DNA of 45,234 bases from JAISFI01 sp031552425 (GCA_031552425.1 JAVBMM010000100.1:1-45234), one strand, 5' to 3'; shown: positions 33,389-42,699, numbered from the stretch's first letter. The notes: generated by a model from the sequence alone, not told the origin. Numbers and translations: made by a program.

Positions 33389-34015
33389 ATGAAAAGAATT
33401 GTAATTTTTATAAGTTGTTCCTTGATGTTGAGTGTACTTCAAGCTCAAACATTATCAGATTCAACAAAATCTTATTTGAAGGCAAAAAACAATCACATCA
33501 TTGAAATAATGAGCCATTGTATTTCAGATATTCATCGGTGGAATACGAATAATAAATCAACCAATGGAATAATACAGGTTCATTATTCCAAAGAAAGCGA
33601 TGGTTACACTCTATCTCTCAAAGATTATTTTCCTAAAGATACTATAATTAAAATCTTTCCTGATTTTTATTTTTATATAGATGGACAGATTGTATTATGG
33701 TACACAGAAAAATTACGATTCACAAAAATGGTTGATAATGATTTTAAGTTATTTCTTTCCGGTATTTATTCAAAGTGTATTCAAGAAGCTGCTAATTTTA
33801 AGGAAGAAGATGTTTCAAAAAAAATGAATACACCCATAAAAAAGAGATCTATAGAAGAAGCAATTGCGAATGTTTCACAGGAAGATCTCGAGAAAGCTAA
33901 ACCTGTTAAGATTTTATCGCCATTATCTAATATCATATTAACTTCTTATACATATACCATTAAAGTTCCCAATAATGGAAATATTACTGTATTCAAAACA
34001 CAACAGATTTACTGA
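33389..34015 (+). CDS. Secreted protein of unknown family
   Basis: The protein has 208 residues with a signal peptide (MKRIVIFISCSLMLSVLQAQ). The mature part is alternating helices and strands: FPDFYFYIDGQIVLWYTEKLRF, and a charged stretch near residue 140-165 (KEEDVSKKMNTPIKKRSIEEAIANVSQEDLEKAKP). It ends with ILTSYTYTIKVPNNGNITVFKTQQIY. I recognise no domain. It is the last gene of the array, and the dispersed repeat copy B begins about 60 bases later. Confidence 0.6.
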   Translation: MKRIVIFISCSLMLSVLQAQTLSDSTKSYLKAKNNHIIEIMSHCISDIHRWNTNNKSTNGIIQVHYSKESDGYTLSLKDYFPKDTIIKIFPDFYFYIDGQIVLWYTEKLRFTKMVDNDFKLFLSGIYSKCIQEAANFKEEDVSKKMNTPIKKRSIEEAIANVSQEDLEKAKPVKILSPLSNIILTSYTYTIKVPNNGNITVFKTQQIY

Positions 34016-34069
34016 TTTATCATTTTGGGTTCTATCTTAGAGGAATTTAATCCCATAGGGATTTACGCT

Positions 34070-34470
34070 CGGTAGAAAAAATATTTTAGGGTATTTTTGC
34101 ATGCCATTAGGTATGCAGCCTTGAATGCTTTGTTTTTGGAGGCATACCTAACGGCATATTTTTCTGCTAAAATATTAATCGTTGTGTTGAAATAGAACTT
34201 AAAACCCTACTTGTTTAAGAGAGAAATATTACGGCCTCGGGCAAATGGCGTAAAGAAAAATACGTAGTGGAGGCGTTAAACGAAGCGCTGTTTGAGCGAA
34301 GCGAGTTCGATTCGTTTAGCCGTAACGAAGTATTTTTTAGTCATTTGGACGCAAGCCTTGATTTTTTGATTCCTTTTTTATCAAGAAAAAAGGAATAGTT
34401 TCCAAGGCATTAGCCTTGATCTTTTTGTTCCTTTTTCCATCAAGGAAAAAAGTAAGACATTGCAGCAATA
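34070..34470. repeat. Dispersed intergenic repeat, copy B
   Basis: This gene-free stretch carries, in order: an inverted pair ATGCCATTAGGTATGC (about 34103-34118) and GCATACCTAACGGCAT (about 34142-34157); the segment shared with copy C (34160-34219); GCTGTTTGAGCGAAGCGAG (about 34289-34307); the 21-base block at 34333-34353; and the 55-base block 34372-34426, nearly identical to 21841-21895. Another hairpin (CTTTTTCC/GGAAAAAAG) follows at about 34431-34451. It shows no coding potential and closes the accessory block opened by copy A. Confidence 0.75.
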
Positions 34471-34515
34471 TTAAAATATCTTAAAATAAATAGCAATCAA
34501 TACCTTTAGTATCTG

Positions 34516-34523
34516 TACCTTTG
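34516..34523 (+). promoter_or_regulatory. -7 promoter element of the rluF gene
   Basis: TACCTTTG matches TAnnTTTG and is 24 bases before the start codon. No clear TTTG is found at -33. Confidence 0.5.
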
Positions 34524-34547
34524 TGTCCTTATTTTAGATTTTAAAAA

Positions 34548-35570
34548 ATGGAATACCGCTTAAATAAATATATCAGTGCATCGGGTTATTGCTCGAGACG
34601 TGAAGCCGATAAATACATAGAAAACGGGAATGTTACCATAAACGGTAAAAAAGCTGTTATCGGCTCCAAGGTATTACCGGGGCAAAAAGTGAAAGTTAAC
34701 GGTGAACTGATTGAAAATAAAGTAGAGCCGATATATATTGCTTTTAATAAGCCGGTAGGTATAGTGAGTTCCACCAATCCACTGGAAAAAGACAATATCA
34801 TTGATTATATCAGACACGAGCAACGGATATTCCCTATCGGACGGTTAGATAAAGATTCGCAAGGATTGATACTGCTTACCAACGATGGCGATATCGTGAA
34901 TAAAATACTGCGGGCGGGAAATAATCACAAAAAAGAGTATATTGTGACTGTAAACAAACCCATAACCCCTGATTTTTTAACACACATGTCACAAGGTGTA
35001 CCTATTCTGGACAGGGTTACACGCAGATGTGAAATAGAGCAAATCAATCCGTATGTATTCAGAATATCGCTGATACAAGGTCTTAACAGGCAGATCAGGC
35101 GCATGTGCGAATATTTTAATTATGATGTCCTTAAACTCGAACGTATTCAGATTATGAATATTAAGCTCGATAAGTTGGGACAGGGAAACTGGCGGCCTCT
35201 TACTCTTTCTGAAATGGAAGGCCTGTTTGATATGCTCAAAGACTCGGAAAAAACAAATAAAGGAAAAACTCCCAACAGCAATAAAGCATTCAATAAAGCT
35301 CTTGAAGAACATGACATAAAAACTAATTACAGGAAAGCCGGTTTAGCCGGTAAAAAGAAAAGTCAGAGTGGCAATGCCGGAAAGCCGAAGAAAAGTACCA
35401 CCCCCTCTAACCGGAATACGGAAGAAAAAAACAAAATAACCGGAATCAAAGCAAAACCGGGAAGTGGCCTGAGAGTCGGAAAACAAAAAATGACAAGCAA
35501 TAAACCAAAAACAAACCCAAAACCGGGGCCTCCAAAAGGACAAAGAGGAAAGGGTAGAGTTGTTAGATAG
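34548..35570 (+). CDS. rluF: 23S rRNA pseudouridine synthase RluF
   Basis: The protein has 340 residues. An S4 RNA-binding domain (residues 4-55: RLNKYISASGYCSRREADKYIENGNVTING) is followed by the RsuA/RluB/E/F catalytic domain. The catalytic Asp101 lies in FPIGRLDKDSQGLILLTNDGDIVNKILRAGNNHKKEY, with VPILDRVTRRCEIEQINPYVFRISLIQGLNRQIRRMCEYF and LKLERIQIMNI after it. The segments GDIVNKILRAGN and IQGLNRQIRRMCE match E. coli RluF closely, which makes U2604 of 23S rRNA the expected target. Residues about 235-340 form a Lys/Gly/Pro-rich tail, probably an extra disordered RNA-binding extension. It lies alone between the accessory block and the next gene. Confidence 0.92.
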   Translation: MEYRLNKYISASGYCSRREADKYIENGNVTINGKKAVIGSKVLPGQKVKVNGELIENKVEPIYIAFNKPVGIVSSTNPLEKDNIIDYIRHEQRIFPIGRLDKDSQGLILLTNDGDIVNKILRAGNNHKKEYIVTVNKPITPDFLTHMSQGVPILDRVTRRCEIEQINPYVFRISLIQGLNRQIRRMCEYFNYDVLKLERIQIMNIKLDKLGQGNWRPLTLSEMEGLFDMLKDSEKTNKGKTPNSNKAFNKALEEHDIKTNYRKAGLAGKKKSQSGNAGKPKKSTTPSNRNTEEKNKITGIKAKPGSGLRVGKQKMTSNKPKTNPKPGPPKGQRGKGRVVR

Positions 35571-35675
35571 AATAACCAAGTTTTTGCCCGATTTTTTAGT
35601 TCGCCATTCACCATTCGCAATATAATCCTGACTATAATACTCCTAATAAAGTGCTATTTTTGAATAAAATAGTGT

Positions 35676-35705
35676 TTTGATTTTTTTATATATATTTTAC
35701 CTTTG
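35676..35705 (+). promoter_or_regulatory. Promoter of the glycosidase-like gene
   Basis: TTTG (35676-35679), an 18-base T/A-rich spacer and TACCTTTG (35698-35705) are present. The element is 35 bases before ATG 35741 and may serve the downstream SUMF1-domain gene too. Confidence 0.65.
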
Positions 35706-35740
35706 CCCATGTTAATACCCACATTAAACAATCTAAAGGC

Positions 35741-38308
35741 ATGAAAATCTATCATTTATTCTTTTTTTTGTTATTTTTCTCTTCTATTCAGGCGAAAGAG
35801 ACTATCATGATCTGTACTACTCCCGAAGCTGGTTCATTGGAAAAACAAGCAGCGGAAGTTTTATCCGGTAATTTGAAAGAAATATATCCGAAAACGACTT
35901 TCCAACTGACCGATAAACTCACAAAAATTCCTTCAATTATTATCGGGACTTATAAAGAGTTGAGTAAAAATAGTGAATTGGCAGGATATATTCGCCAACC
36001 CAAAGACGGAGGTTTTATAATAACATCAGCAGCTCAATCCGGAAATATCAAAGAAATTATCATCGGATCGACGCCGCGTTCTTTGTTAGATGCTGTATAT
36101 ACTTTGTCTGAAAAATTAGGATTCGGTTATTATCTCTCATACGATATTAAGCCTGAGTCAAAGGCAAAAATTAATTTCCCAGACTGGGAAATGGAAGATT
36201 TTCCATTAGTGAAAGAGAGGATTGTATTCAACTGGCATAATTTTTTGAGCGGATGTTCCGGATGGAATTTTTCTGAATGGAAAAAATGGATTGACCAATC
36301 TTCGAAAATGAAGTATAACACGATCATGGTACATGCCTATGGAAATAATCCGATGTTTCAATTTGAAATGAATGGGCTTCAAAAGCCTGTAGGATATATG
36401 AATACTTCTATTTCCGGAAGAGATTGGGGTGGACAACATGTAAATGACGTGAGGAGATTACCCGGAGGGTTTGTTTTTAACGATCCTGTATTAGGTCCTG
36501 ATGCCGCAAGAGTTCCGGATAATCAAAGGGTAGATGCTGCCACCGGATTGATGAAACAAGTGACGAAATATGCACAAAGTCAGGGGATGGGTATCATATT
36601 TGCATATGATGTCGATACATGGTCGTCCAATCCGCAAAACATTATCTTGTCATTACCTGAAAGCGCAAGGTTCCAATCCGGTTCTTTCTGGTTGGCAAAT
36701 CCGGAAAAACCGGAAGGATATGCCTTTTATAAAACACAATTGGAAAAATTGATCAAAGATTATCCTGAAATAACAAAAATAGCCATTTGGGTGAGGGCAA
36801 ATAAGACTCCTTGGAGAACGATTAAAAAGAACGAATTACCCTCCGGATGGGAAAAGGAATATGCCAGTTTGTTGGAACGTGAATGGCAATTACTCGACAA
36901 TGATATTTCAGTTACTACATTTGCACTTTCCAAAGTTGTTGTTGCCTGGCAAAAAGCCATGAAAGAACTTGGCTTGCAACATATAGAACTGATGTTCGGT
37001 TCCTGGGGATGGGACAATATGGTCCCTTCTAATTATATAATTCCTAAAAATGTTACATTTATCCCGTTGGATTCCAGGATTAATTTTGATTATAAATCCA
37101 CTCAAAAGAAGTTGGAAGAAATAGGAAAAACACGTAAGTTAATTCCTATTGTCTGGCCACATCATGATGACCACAGGTATATCGGAAGGCCATACACACC
37201 ATATCCTCGTTTTGCAGACATGTTAAAAGAGAGGAATGCGGCAGGTTTTGGAATTATCCATTGGACGACTTTCCCATTAGATCTGTATTTTAAAAGCGCC
37301 GGCCGTCAGGTTTGGAATGCCAATAAAAACGAAGAGTTAAAAACAACTATTCATGACTTTGTAACAAAACATTGGGGAAACCAAGCTCCGGTTTTAGATG
37401 AATATTTGTACAGTTGGATTACACAAGGTCCCATGTTCGGACGTGAAACAGGAAATCATTTCATGGATATCGGAAAGATACAACATGGAGAAGAACTTGA
37501 AAATCCCGATTCGATCATTTCTAAAGCCAATAAACGCCTTGAAATGCTTAAACAGGTAGACAGAAAGAAACTTTCCGGAAATATCCCCTTGTTGGAATGT
37601 TTTGAAGGAATGGAAGCGTTTTATGTTGATTTTTTTCAAAACAATAAATCATTCAACCAGGCATATAATTATTTGAAGAAGGATGATGTTAAAAACGCAC
37701 AAATTGAGATACAAAAAACAAATTGTGAAAAACTGATTGAATTGTATGCGAAAACAGTACAAAAAGGTCCTTTTACATCTGGAGAAAAAAGCTTGACATT
37801 TTCTATGGGAACACGTTTATTGCCTGATTTTGTCAACATCAAACAGCGGGTTGGGACATCACCTGTACGCTATCGTTTTGGAACAACACAGCACGATGAT
37901 TTGGCTCAAAATCCCGGAAAATATACCTGGTATATGGATGAATCTCAACAATTGTGGATAGTATTGGGAAAAAAAGAATTAGAATCGAAATATTCTGCCG
38001 GATACAAGGAAGCCAATAACTTCATTACAACAAACAAACCTGTTTATGTTGATTTGAAAACTATTTCCGGTAATGAATTACCTGAAAAAAATTATGTAGT
38101 TACATTGGAATGTATTGCCGGGAAAGAAGCTCCTAAAATGGAAGTATATACCATTACAAACAAAACCGAACAGAAAAAGGAGATTTCTTCGGAGAAAAAG
38201 AGTGATGTCTATCAAATAAAATTTAACGTAAATGTGGATAAAAACACAAATAGAATCAAAATAAGCCCATTAGAGGAAATAAAAATACAAAGTTTGGTTA
38301 TTCAATAA
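35741..38308 (+). CDS. Secreted glycoside-hydrolase-like protein (GH67N/GH20b-type N-terminus, TIM-barrel middle)
   Basis: The protein has 855 residues with a signal peptide (MKIYHLFFFLLFFSSIQA). Residues about 25-150 resemble the accessory domain of GH67/GH20 enzymes (AAEVLSGNLKEIYP, IIIGTYKELSKNSELAGYI, DGGFIITS, IIIGSTPRSLLDAVYTLSEKLGFGYYLSYD). Residues about 165-530 look like a catalytic barrel: ERIVFNWHNFLSGCSGWNFSEWKKWIDQSSKMKYNTIMVHAYGNNP, GMGIIFAYDVDTW, VWPHHDDHRYIGRPYTPYP and GFGIIHWTTFPLDLY. A helical region and a beta-rich end follow. The catalytic residues and substrate are not clear; an alpha-glucuronidase-like or related uronic-acid activity is a guess. No SusC/SusD pair lies beside it, so it is not in a typical polysaccharide locus. 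Confidence 0.65.
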   Translation: MKIYHLFFFLLFFSSIQAKETIMICTTPEAGSLEKQAAEVLSGNLKEIYPKTTFQLTDKLTKIPSIIIGTYKELSKNSELAGYIRQPKDGGFIITSAAQSGNIKEIIIGSTPRSLLDAVYTLSEKLGFGYYLSYDIKPESKAKINFPDWEMEDFPLVKERIVFNWHNFLSGCSGWNFSEWKKWIDQSSKMKYNTIMVHAYGNNPMFQFEMNGLQKPVGYMNTSISGRDWGGQHVNDVRRLPGGFVFNDPVLGPDAARVPDNQRVDAATGLMKQVTKYAQSQGMGIIFAYDVDTWSSNPQNIILSLPESARFQSGSFWLANPEKPEGYAFYKTQLEKLIKDYPEITKIAIWVRANKTPWRTIKKNELPSGWEKEYASLLEREWQLLDNDISVTTFALSKVVVAWQKAMKELGLQHIELMFGSWGWDNMVPSNYIIPKNVTFIPLDSRINFDYKSTQKKLEEIGKTRKLIPIVWPHHDDHRYIGRPYTPYPRFADMLKERNAAGFGIIHWTTFPLDLYFKSAGRQVWNANKNEELKTTIHDFVTKHWGNQAPVLDEYLYSWITQGPMFGRETGNHFMDIGKIQHGEELENPDSIISKANKRLEMLKQVDRKKLSGNIPLLECFEGMEAFYVDFFQNNKSFNQAYNYLKKDDVKNAQIEIQKTNCEKLIELYAKTVQKGPFTSGEKSLTFSMGTRLLPDFVNIKQRVGTSPVRYRFGTTQHDDLAQNPGKYTWYMDESQQLWIVLGKKELESKYSAGYKEANNFITTNKPVYVDLKTISGNELPEKNYVVTLECIAGKEAPKMEVYTITNKTEQKKEISSEKKSDVYQIKFNVNVDKNTNRIKISPLEEIKIQSLVIQ

Positions 38309-38339
38309 TATCAATAAGAACTTTTCATTTTAATTACTT

Positions 38340-39110
38340 ATGAAACAGATATTAATCATATCGATATTTTGCCTGCTGAATGTATCGACGACAAAAAGCA
38401 GTGATGTATTAAAAGAAATTGAAGCAAATATGGTTTTTGTAAAGGGTGGAACTTTTACCATGGGTTGTACTTCAGAACAGGAATCCGATTGTGCAGTAGA
38501 TGAAAAACCGGCTTTCCGTGCGGCTGTGAGTGATTTCTATATGGGTAAATACGAAGTGACTCAAAAACAATGGCAGGAAATAATGGGTAAAAATCCTTCC
38601 CGTTTTCAGGGCTGCGATGACTGCCCTGTGGAAAATGTAAATTGGCCTGACATACAGGAATTTATTACCAAACTCAATCAAAAAACCGGCAAAAACTATC
38701 GTTTACCAACAGAAGCAGAATGGGAATATGCTGCTCGCGGAGGAAATAAAAGTCAAGGTTACAAATATGCCGGAAGCAATGACATAAATGCAGTAGCATG
38801 GCATCATGATAACAGTAATTCGAAAACTCATCCGGTAGGACAGAAGTTACCTAACGAATTAGGTTTGTATGATATGACAGGGAATGTGTGGGAATGGTGT
38901 GACGATTGGTACGACGCTTATCCTGCGGGTGATTCGAATAAAGTGTACAACAACCCCAGAGGCTCATCTTCGGATACATTTCGTGGAAGTCGAGGTGGTG
39001 CTTGGAGTATTTACGCTAAATTCTGTCGCGTATCGATTCGGAACTATTTCAGTTATGGAAACAAAGGAGACGATCTTGGTTTTCGTTTGTGCTATACCTC
39101 AGGGAAGTAA
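38340..39110 (+). CDS. SUMF1/formylglycine-generating-enzyme-like domain protein
   Basis: The protein has 256 residues with a signal peptide (MKQILIISIFCLLNVSTTKS). The SUMF1 domain spans nearly all the rest: MVFVKGGTFTMGCTSEQ, FYMGKYEVTQKQWQEIMGKNPSRF, CPVENVNWPDIQEFITKLNQKTGKNYRLPTEAEWEYAARGG, NELGLYDMTGNVWEWCDDWY and RGSRGGAWSIYAKFCRVSIRNYF..GDDLGFRLCY. Only one Cys is present in the FCRVSIR segment, whereas aerobic formylglycine enzymes need two, so it is unlikely to be a sulfatase activator. Secreted SUMF1 proteins of Bacteroidota often have unknown binding or enzymatic roles. It starts 31 bases after the glycosidase-like gene. Confidence 0.88.
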   Translation: MKQILIISIFCLLNVSTTKSSDVLKEIEANMVFVKGGTFTMGCTSEQESDCAVDEKPAFRAAVSDFYMGKYEVTQKQWQEIMGKNPSRFQGCDDCPVENVNWPDIQEFITKLNQKTGKNYRLPTEAEWEYAARGGNKSQGYKYAGSNDINAVAWHHDNSNSKTHPVGQKLPNELGLYDMTGNVWEWCDDWYDAYPAGDSNKVYNNPRGSSSDTFRGSRGGAWSIYAKFCRVSIRNYFSYGNKGDDLGFRLCYTSGK

Positions 39111-39209
39111 ATTTTTTGTGTAATAGATGAGAATGTAACAAAATTGTAACTGGAAATTCATAATTCGTTCATATCAAATAGCTTTATTTGTATAAATTAA
39201 TTGATAGAA

Positions 39210-41852
39210 ATGAATTCTTATTTCCAGGATACACTAAAAGAAGCATTTGAAAAGTTCATTATTGCTCAGCAAAATAAGTTCCCCATAGGGGAAACCCTTA
39301 AAATAGACTTACATTGTCATGATCTAAACAGCGATATTCCTGATGAATTAATCGGAAGAGTACTCAATGTCCCTGAGACCTGGCTGCCAAGTGAAAAACT
39401 AATTGAAAAATTGAGGATAAACGGCTGCGATGCGTTTACAATCACTAATCATAATAATGCCCGGTCTTGTTATGAATTGCAAGACAAGGGTATAGATATA
39501 TTGACTGCTGCAGAATTCAGCTGTTGGGTTCCTGATTACGAAATTGGGATTCATGTACTTGCATACGGATTTACTCCGGAACAAGAGGTTCGACTGGAAA
39601 AACTCAGGAAAAACCTGTATCATTTTTTGGAATATGCCCATTTGCATCAAATTCCCACTATTTGGGCACATCCGCTTTATCATTATTCCGTAAAAAAAAC
39701 ACCTCCGCCTGCGTTTTTCAATAAAATGTTGCTCGTTTTTGAACGCTTCGAAGCTGTGAACGGACAACGGGATACCTGGCAGAATCTACTTGTTAATGAA
39801 TGGTTGGAACAAACTTCTCATGCCGAAATTGATCAATATTGCAAAGAATTTGGTATTGATCCTTTGCAATATTGTTTAGATCCTTATCGGAAATCTATTT
39901 CCGGAGGTTCGGATTGTCACATGGGTATTTTTGCCGGGATGACGGGTACTTACCTGCATGTGCCGGATTTGACGTTGAGGCTTAAAACGGAACCCCGTTC
40001 GCAATTGGCACTGGAAGCTATTCGTAGTGGACAGATGGCTCCTTTCGGAACTTATCAAAATGCAGAAAAAATGACCATTGCATTTCTGGATTATGCCTGT
40101 CAGATTGCACTTAACTATAAAGATCCGGGTTTAGTCCGTATGTTACTGCATAAAGGAAGCCCGAATGATAAACTGATCGCTTTCATCGTTTCAAATTTGT
40201 TTTGTGAAGTTCAAAGACATAAAATCACCACGTCCTTTATCAGGGTTTTCCATGACAGCATGATGGGAGAAAAACCCTCTTTCTTTAAAAAGCTGGCAGT
40301 AAAGCCTATATATAAACCGATATTTGATGAAGCCATTCATATCGCCAAACAGAATAAAAAAACAGGTAAGAAAATGGTTGATGGATATTACAATTCTATA
40401 TTGAATATCAATAATCAACTATATAATATTCTAGCCCAAAGACTGGAAAAGAAATTAAAAAAATCTGATGTCGGAGAATCTATTAAAGATAAAACATTAG
40501 ATGAATTAATAGCGAAGTTGGAATTGCCGATCAATATTCGTTCTTATTTAGGTGAAAATGATAAAAGTAAAGGAAAAAGTATTAATATTTCTGGTTTTTT
40601 AGATGGATTATCATTTCCATTCTTTGGTTCATTGTTCATTTTAGCAGCTCATTTCACCAGTGCAAAAACCATGTTCAATACCCGTCCGCTTCTTAAGGAT
40701 TTTTCTAAACGACTGGGGAACTTTGAACATCCGGAACGTATACTTTGGCTTACAGATACGTTTGGGGAAAATAATGGAGTTTCAGTATTTCTGAAAGAAA
40801 TGTTGGTTGAAATAAAGAAAAATAATCTCCCCATAGATATTGTTACCTGTTCTTCAACCGTACAGTCTGAAGACCACCTGATAGTATTAAATCCGGTCAA
40901 GGAATTTTCTTTGCCGGTATATGAAGATTATGTTTTTAAAGTTCCGGATTTCGTTGAGTTGCATAATTTATTCTTATCCGGAGGATACGATCGTGTTATT
41001 TGCTCTACCGAAGGAATTATGGGTTTTTTCGGATTATACCTGAAGCATGCCTATACGGTTGAAGCCTCGTTTTATATGCACACCGACTGGTTAATGTTTG
41101 CTCGTAAAGTATTAAATATTGAAGGACATAACCTAAACAGGGTACGCCGTATGTTACGTTCTTTTTATAAAGCATTTGATCATGTGTTTGTACTGAATTC
41201 CGATCAAAAAAACTGGTTGTCCGGTACACAAATGAATCTGCATCCGGAAAAAATTCATCAGACGGCACACTGGGTGACTCCACACTTTAAACCTGTTTTT
41301 CCCAATAAAAAGAAATTGTTTGGAATTTCTGAGAATAATCCTGTTTTACTCTATATAGGAAGAATTAGTAAAGAAAAAGGAGTATTAGAATTACCTGCAA
41401 TTTATGAACAGGTAAAACAAGAACATAAAGATGTAAAATTAGTAGTTGTTGGGAAGGGACCCGCTTTACAGCAACTGAAAGATGAAAATCCGGAGGCCGT
41501 TTTTATCGACTGGGTCAATCAAGACCAATTACCGGAAATATATTCATCGGCAGACTTGCTGATATTACCTTCACATTTTGATACATTCAGTAATGTTATT
41601 CTTGAATCGTTAAGTTGCGGATTGCCGGTAGTCGCTTATAATACTAAAGGGCCCAAAGACATTATTCGAGACAGGAAAGATGGTTTTCTTGTAAATTCTC
41701 AACGGGAAATTACACAAAGGATTATAGCATATTTCAATAGCAATGAAAAGGAAACATTCAAGCGTTCTGCAATTGAAAGAGCAGCTGTATACGACCCTGA
41801 AATTATTATTGCTGATTTATTAAAGTCTGTTGGATTGAATAAAATACAATAA
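39210..41852 (+). CDS. PHP-domain / glycosyltransferase family 4 fusion protein
   Basis: From ATG 39210 (the TTG at 39201 is rejected) the protein has 880 residues. Residues about 28-290 form a PHP metallophosphatase domain with its metal motifs in order: His35/His37 in LKIDLHCHD, TITNHNN, LTAAEFSCW, TIWAHPL and SGGSDCHMG. A helical linker follows (about 290-500). From about residue 508 a GT4 (GT-B fold) glycosyltransferase begins: RILWLTDTFGENNGVSVFLKEML, then YTVEASFYMHTDWL, then LLYIGRISKEKGVLELPAIYEQV near 713, and the signature HFDTFSNVILESLSCGLPVVAYN with the E-x7-E-like spacing. The GT part suggests transfer of a sugar from an NDP or lipid donor; the PHP part may hydrolyse a phosphate from substrate or product. 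The fusion is unusual. There is no signal peptide, so it is cytoplasmic. Confidence 0.88.
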   Translation: MNSYFQDTLKEAFEKFIIAQQNKFPIGETLKIDLHCHDLNSDIPDELIGRVLNVPETWLPSEKLIEKLRINGCDAFTITNHNNARSCYELQDKGIDILTAAEFSCWVPDYEIGIHVLAYGFTPEQEVRLEKLRKNLYHFLEYAHLHQIPTIWAHPLYHYSVKKTPPPAFFNKMLLVFERFEAVNGQRDTWQNLLVNEWLEQTSHAEIDQYCKEFGIDPLQYCLDPYRKSISGGSDCHMGIFAGMTGTYLHVPDLTLRLKTEPRSQLALEAIRSGQMAPFGTYQNAEKMTIAFLDYACQIALNYKDPGLVRMLLHKGSPNDKLIAFIVSNLFCEVQRHKITTSFIRVFHDSMMGEKPSFFKKLAVKPIYKPIFDEAIHIAKQNKKTGKKMVDGYYNSILNINNQLYNILAQRLEKKLKKSDVGESIKDKTLDELIAKLELPINIRSYLGENDKSKGKSINISGFLDGLSFPFFGSLFILAAHFTSAKTMFNTRPLLKDFSKRLGNFEHPERILWLTDTFGENNGVSVFLKEMLVEIKKNNLPIDIVTCSSTVQSEDHLIVLNPVKEFSLPVYEDYVFKVPDFVELHNLFLSGGYDRVICSTEGIMGFFGLYLKHAYTVEASFYMHTDWLMFARKVLNIEGHNLNRVRRMLRSFYKAFDHVFVLNSDQKNWLSGTQMNLHPEKIHQTAHWVTPHFKPVFPNKKKLFGISENNPVLLYIGRISKEKGVLELPAIYEQVKQEHKDVKLVVVGKGPALQQLKDENPEAVFIDWVNQDQLPEIYSSADLLILPSHFDTFSNVILESLSCGLPVVAYNTKGPKDIIRDRKDGFLVNSQREITQRIIAYFNSNEKETFKRSAIERAAVYDPEIIIADLLKSVGLNKIQ

Positions 41853-41991
41853 TATTTGTTCTTCTAATCAGATTTTATATTGTCAATAAATTATTATTAA
41901 AAATACATCTAAAGAATAAACTGTAAGTATCTGAAATGTATTGAAATAATATTTATGTCTCTATTTAAATAATATAAATACTCCAATTTAA

Positions 41992-42022
41992 TTTGCTCTT
42001 CCGAAAACTATATTTACATTTG
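41992..42022 (+). promoter_or_regulatory. Promoter of the tetR-efflux operon
   Basis: TTTG (41992-41995), exactly 19 bases and TACATTTG (42015-42022) fit the Bacteroidota consensus. The palindromic operator-like sites at 42031-42044 and 42057-42070 lie directly downstream, over the expected transcription start. Confidence 0.75.
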
Positions 42023-42030
42023 CATCGAAT

Positions 42031-42070
42031 TAACAATGTTGTTAAACAAAAATATTAAACATTATTGTTA
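42031..42070 (+). promoter_or_regulatory. Predicted TetR operators (two palindromes)
   Basis: TAACAATGTTGTTA (42031-42044) is a perfect TAACA-N4-TGTTA palindrome. AAACATTATTGTTA (42057-42070) is the same with one mismatch. The centres are 26 bases apart. They cover the region between the -7 element and the start codon, as expected for autorepression. Confidence 0.6.
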
Positions 42071-42072
42071 TT

Positions 42073-42699
42073 ATGTCAACAGCAATAAAAATAGAAAGTA
42101 ACAATGAGCAATTAATGCTGGAAGCAGCCGAGGCAGAATTCTTGGAAAAAGGATACAGCAGTGCCAAAACTACGGCTATTGCTAAGCGGGCAGGAGTAAC
42201 TCATGCTATGCTACACTACTATTTCAGGACAAAAGAAAACCTATTTCAAAAAATTTTTGAGGCAAAAGTTCAACTGTTGCTCGGTTCATTCAATCAAAAT
42301 TTAAATGACAATCTTACTTTTGAACTAACAGTTAAAAATTTTATTGAATTCCATTTTGAATTTATTCGTAAAAACCCCAAACTGGTTAGTTTTGTATATA
42401 ATGAAATAGTGACAAATGAAGCAAACAGAAATATGCTTTTTGAAAAGTTACAACCTACTGTAGCAGGAACGTTTGTTCGTATCGAGAGGTTGTTGAATGA
42501 AGCAATTTCAAAAGGAATGATAAAACCGATCAAAATTTCAGATTTGCTTATGAATATTGCAGCAATGAATATTGTAACGTTTATGGCGCTTCCTGTAGTT
42601 TTGAAGTTGCTTCCCGGACAAGAGGACTATATAGAAGATTATATCAATGAAAGAAAACAAAGCAATGTTCAATTTGTTTTGAATGCATTGAGGGTGTAA
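42073..42699 (+). CDS. TetR/AcrR family transcriptional regulator
   Basis: The protein has 208 residues. The N-terminal helix-turn-helix shows the TetR pattern LMLEAAEAEFLEKGYSSAKTTAIAKRAGVTHAMLHYYFRTKENLFQKIFE (residues about 14-63), followed by a variable ligand-binding helical domain. Its position directly before a TolC-HlyD-ABC set makes local repression of that exporter the likely role, with the exported compound as possible inducer. The TAACA-N4-TGTTA sites before this gene and before the TolC gene support autoregulation and operon control. It starts 3 bases after the second operator site. Confidence 0.93.
   Translation: MSTAIKIESNNEQLMLEAAEAEFLEKGYSSAKTTAIAKRAGVTHAMLHYYFRTKENLFQKIFEAKVQLLLGSFNQNLNDNLTFELTVKNFIEFHFEFIRKNPKLVSFVYNEIVTNEANRNMLFEKLQPTVAGTFVRIERLLNEAISKGMIKPIKISDLLMNIAAMNIVTFMALPVVLKLLPGQEDYIEDYINERKQSNVQFVLNALRV

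Noticed and set aside
38340..39110. Sulfatase-activating formylglycine enzyme
   Set aside because: The paired active-site cysteines are not present, and no sulfatase gene is in the window.
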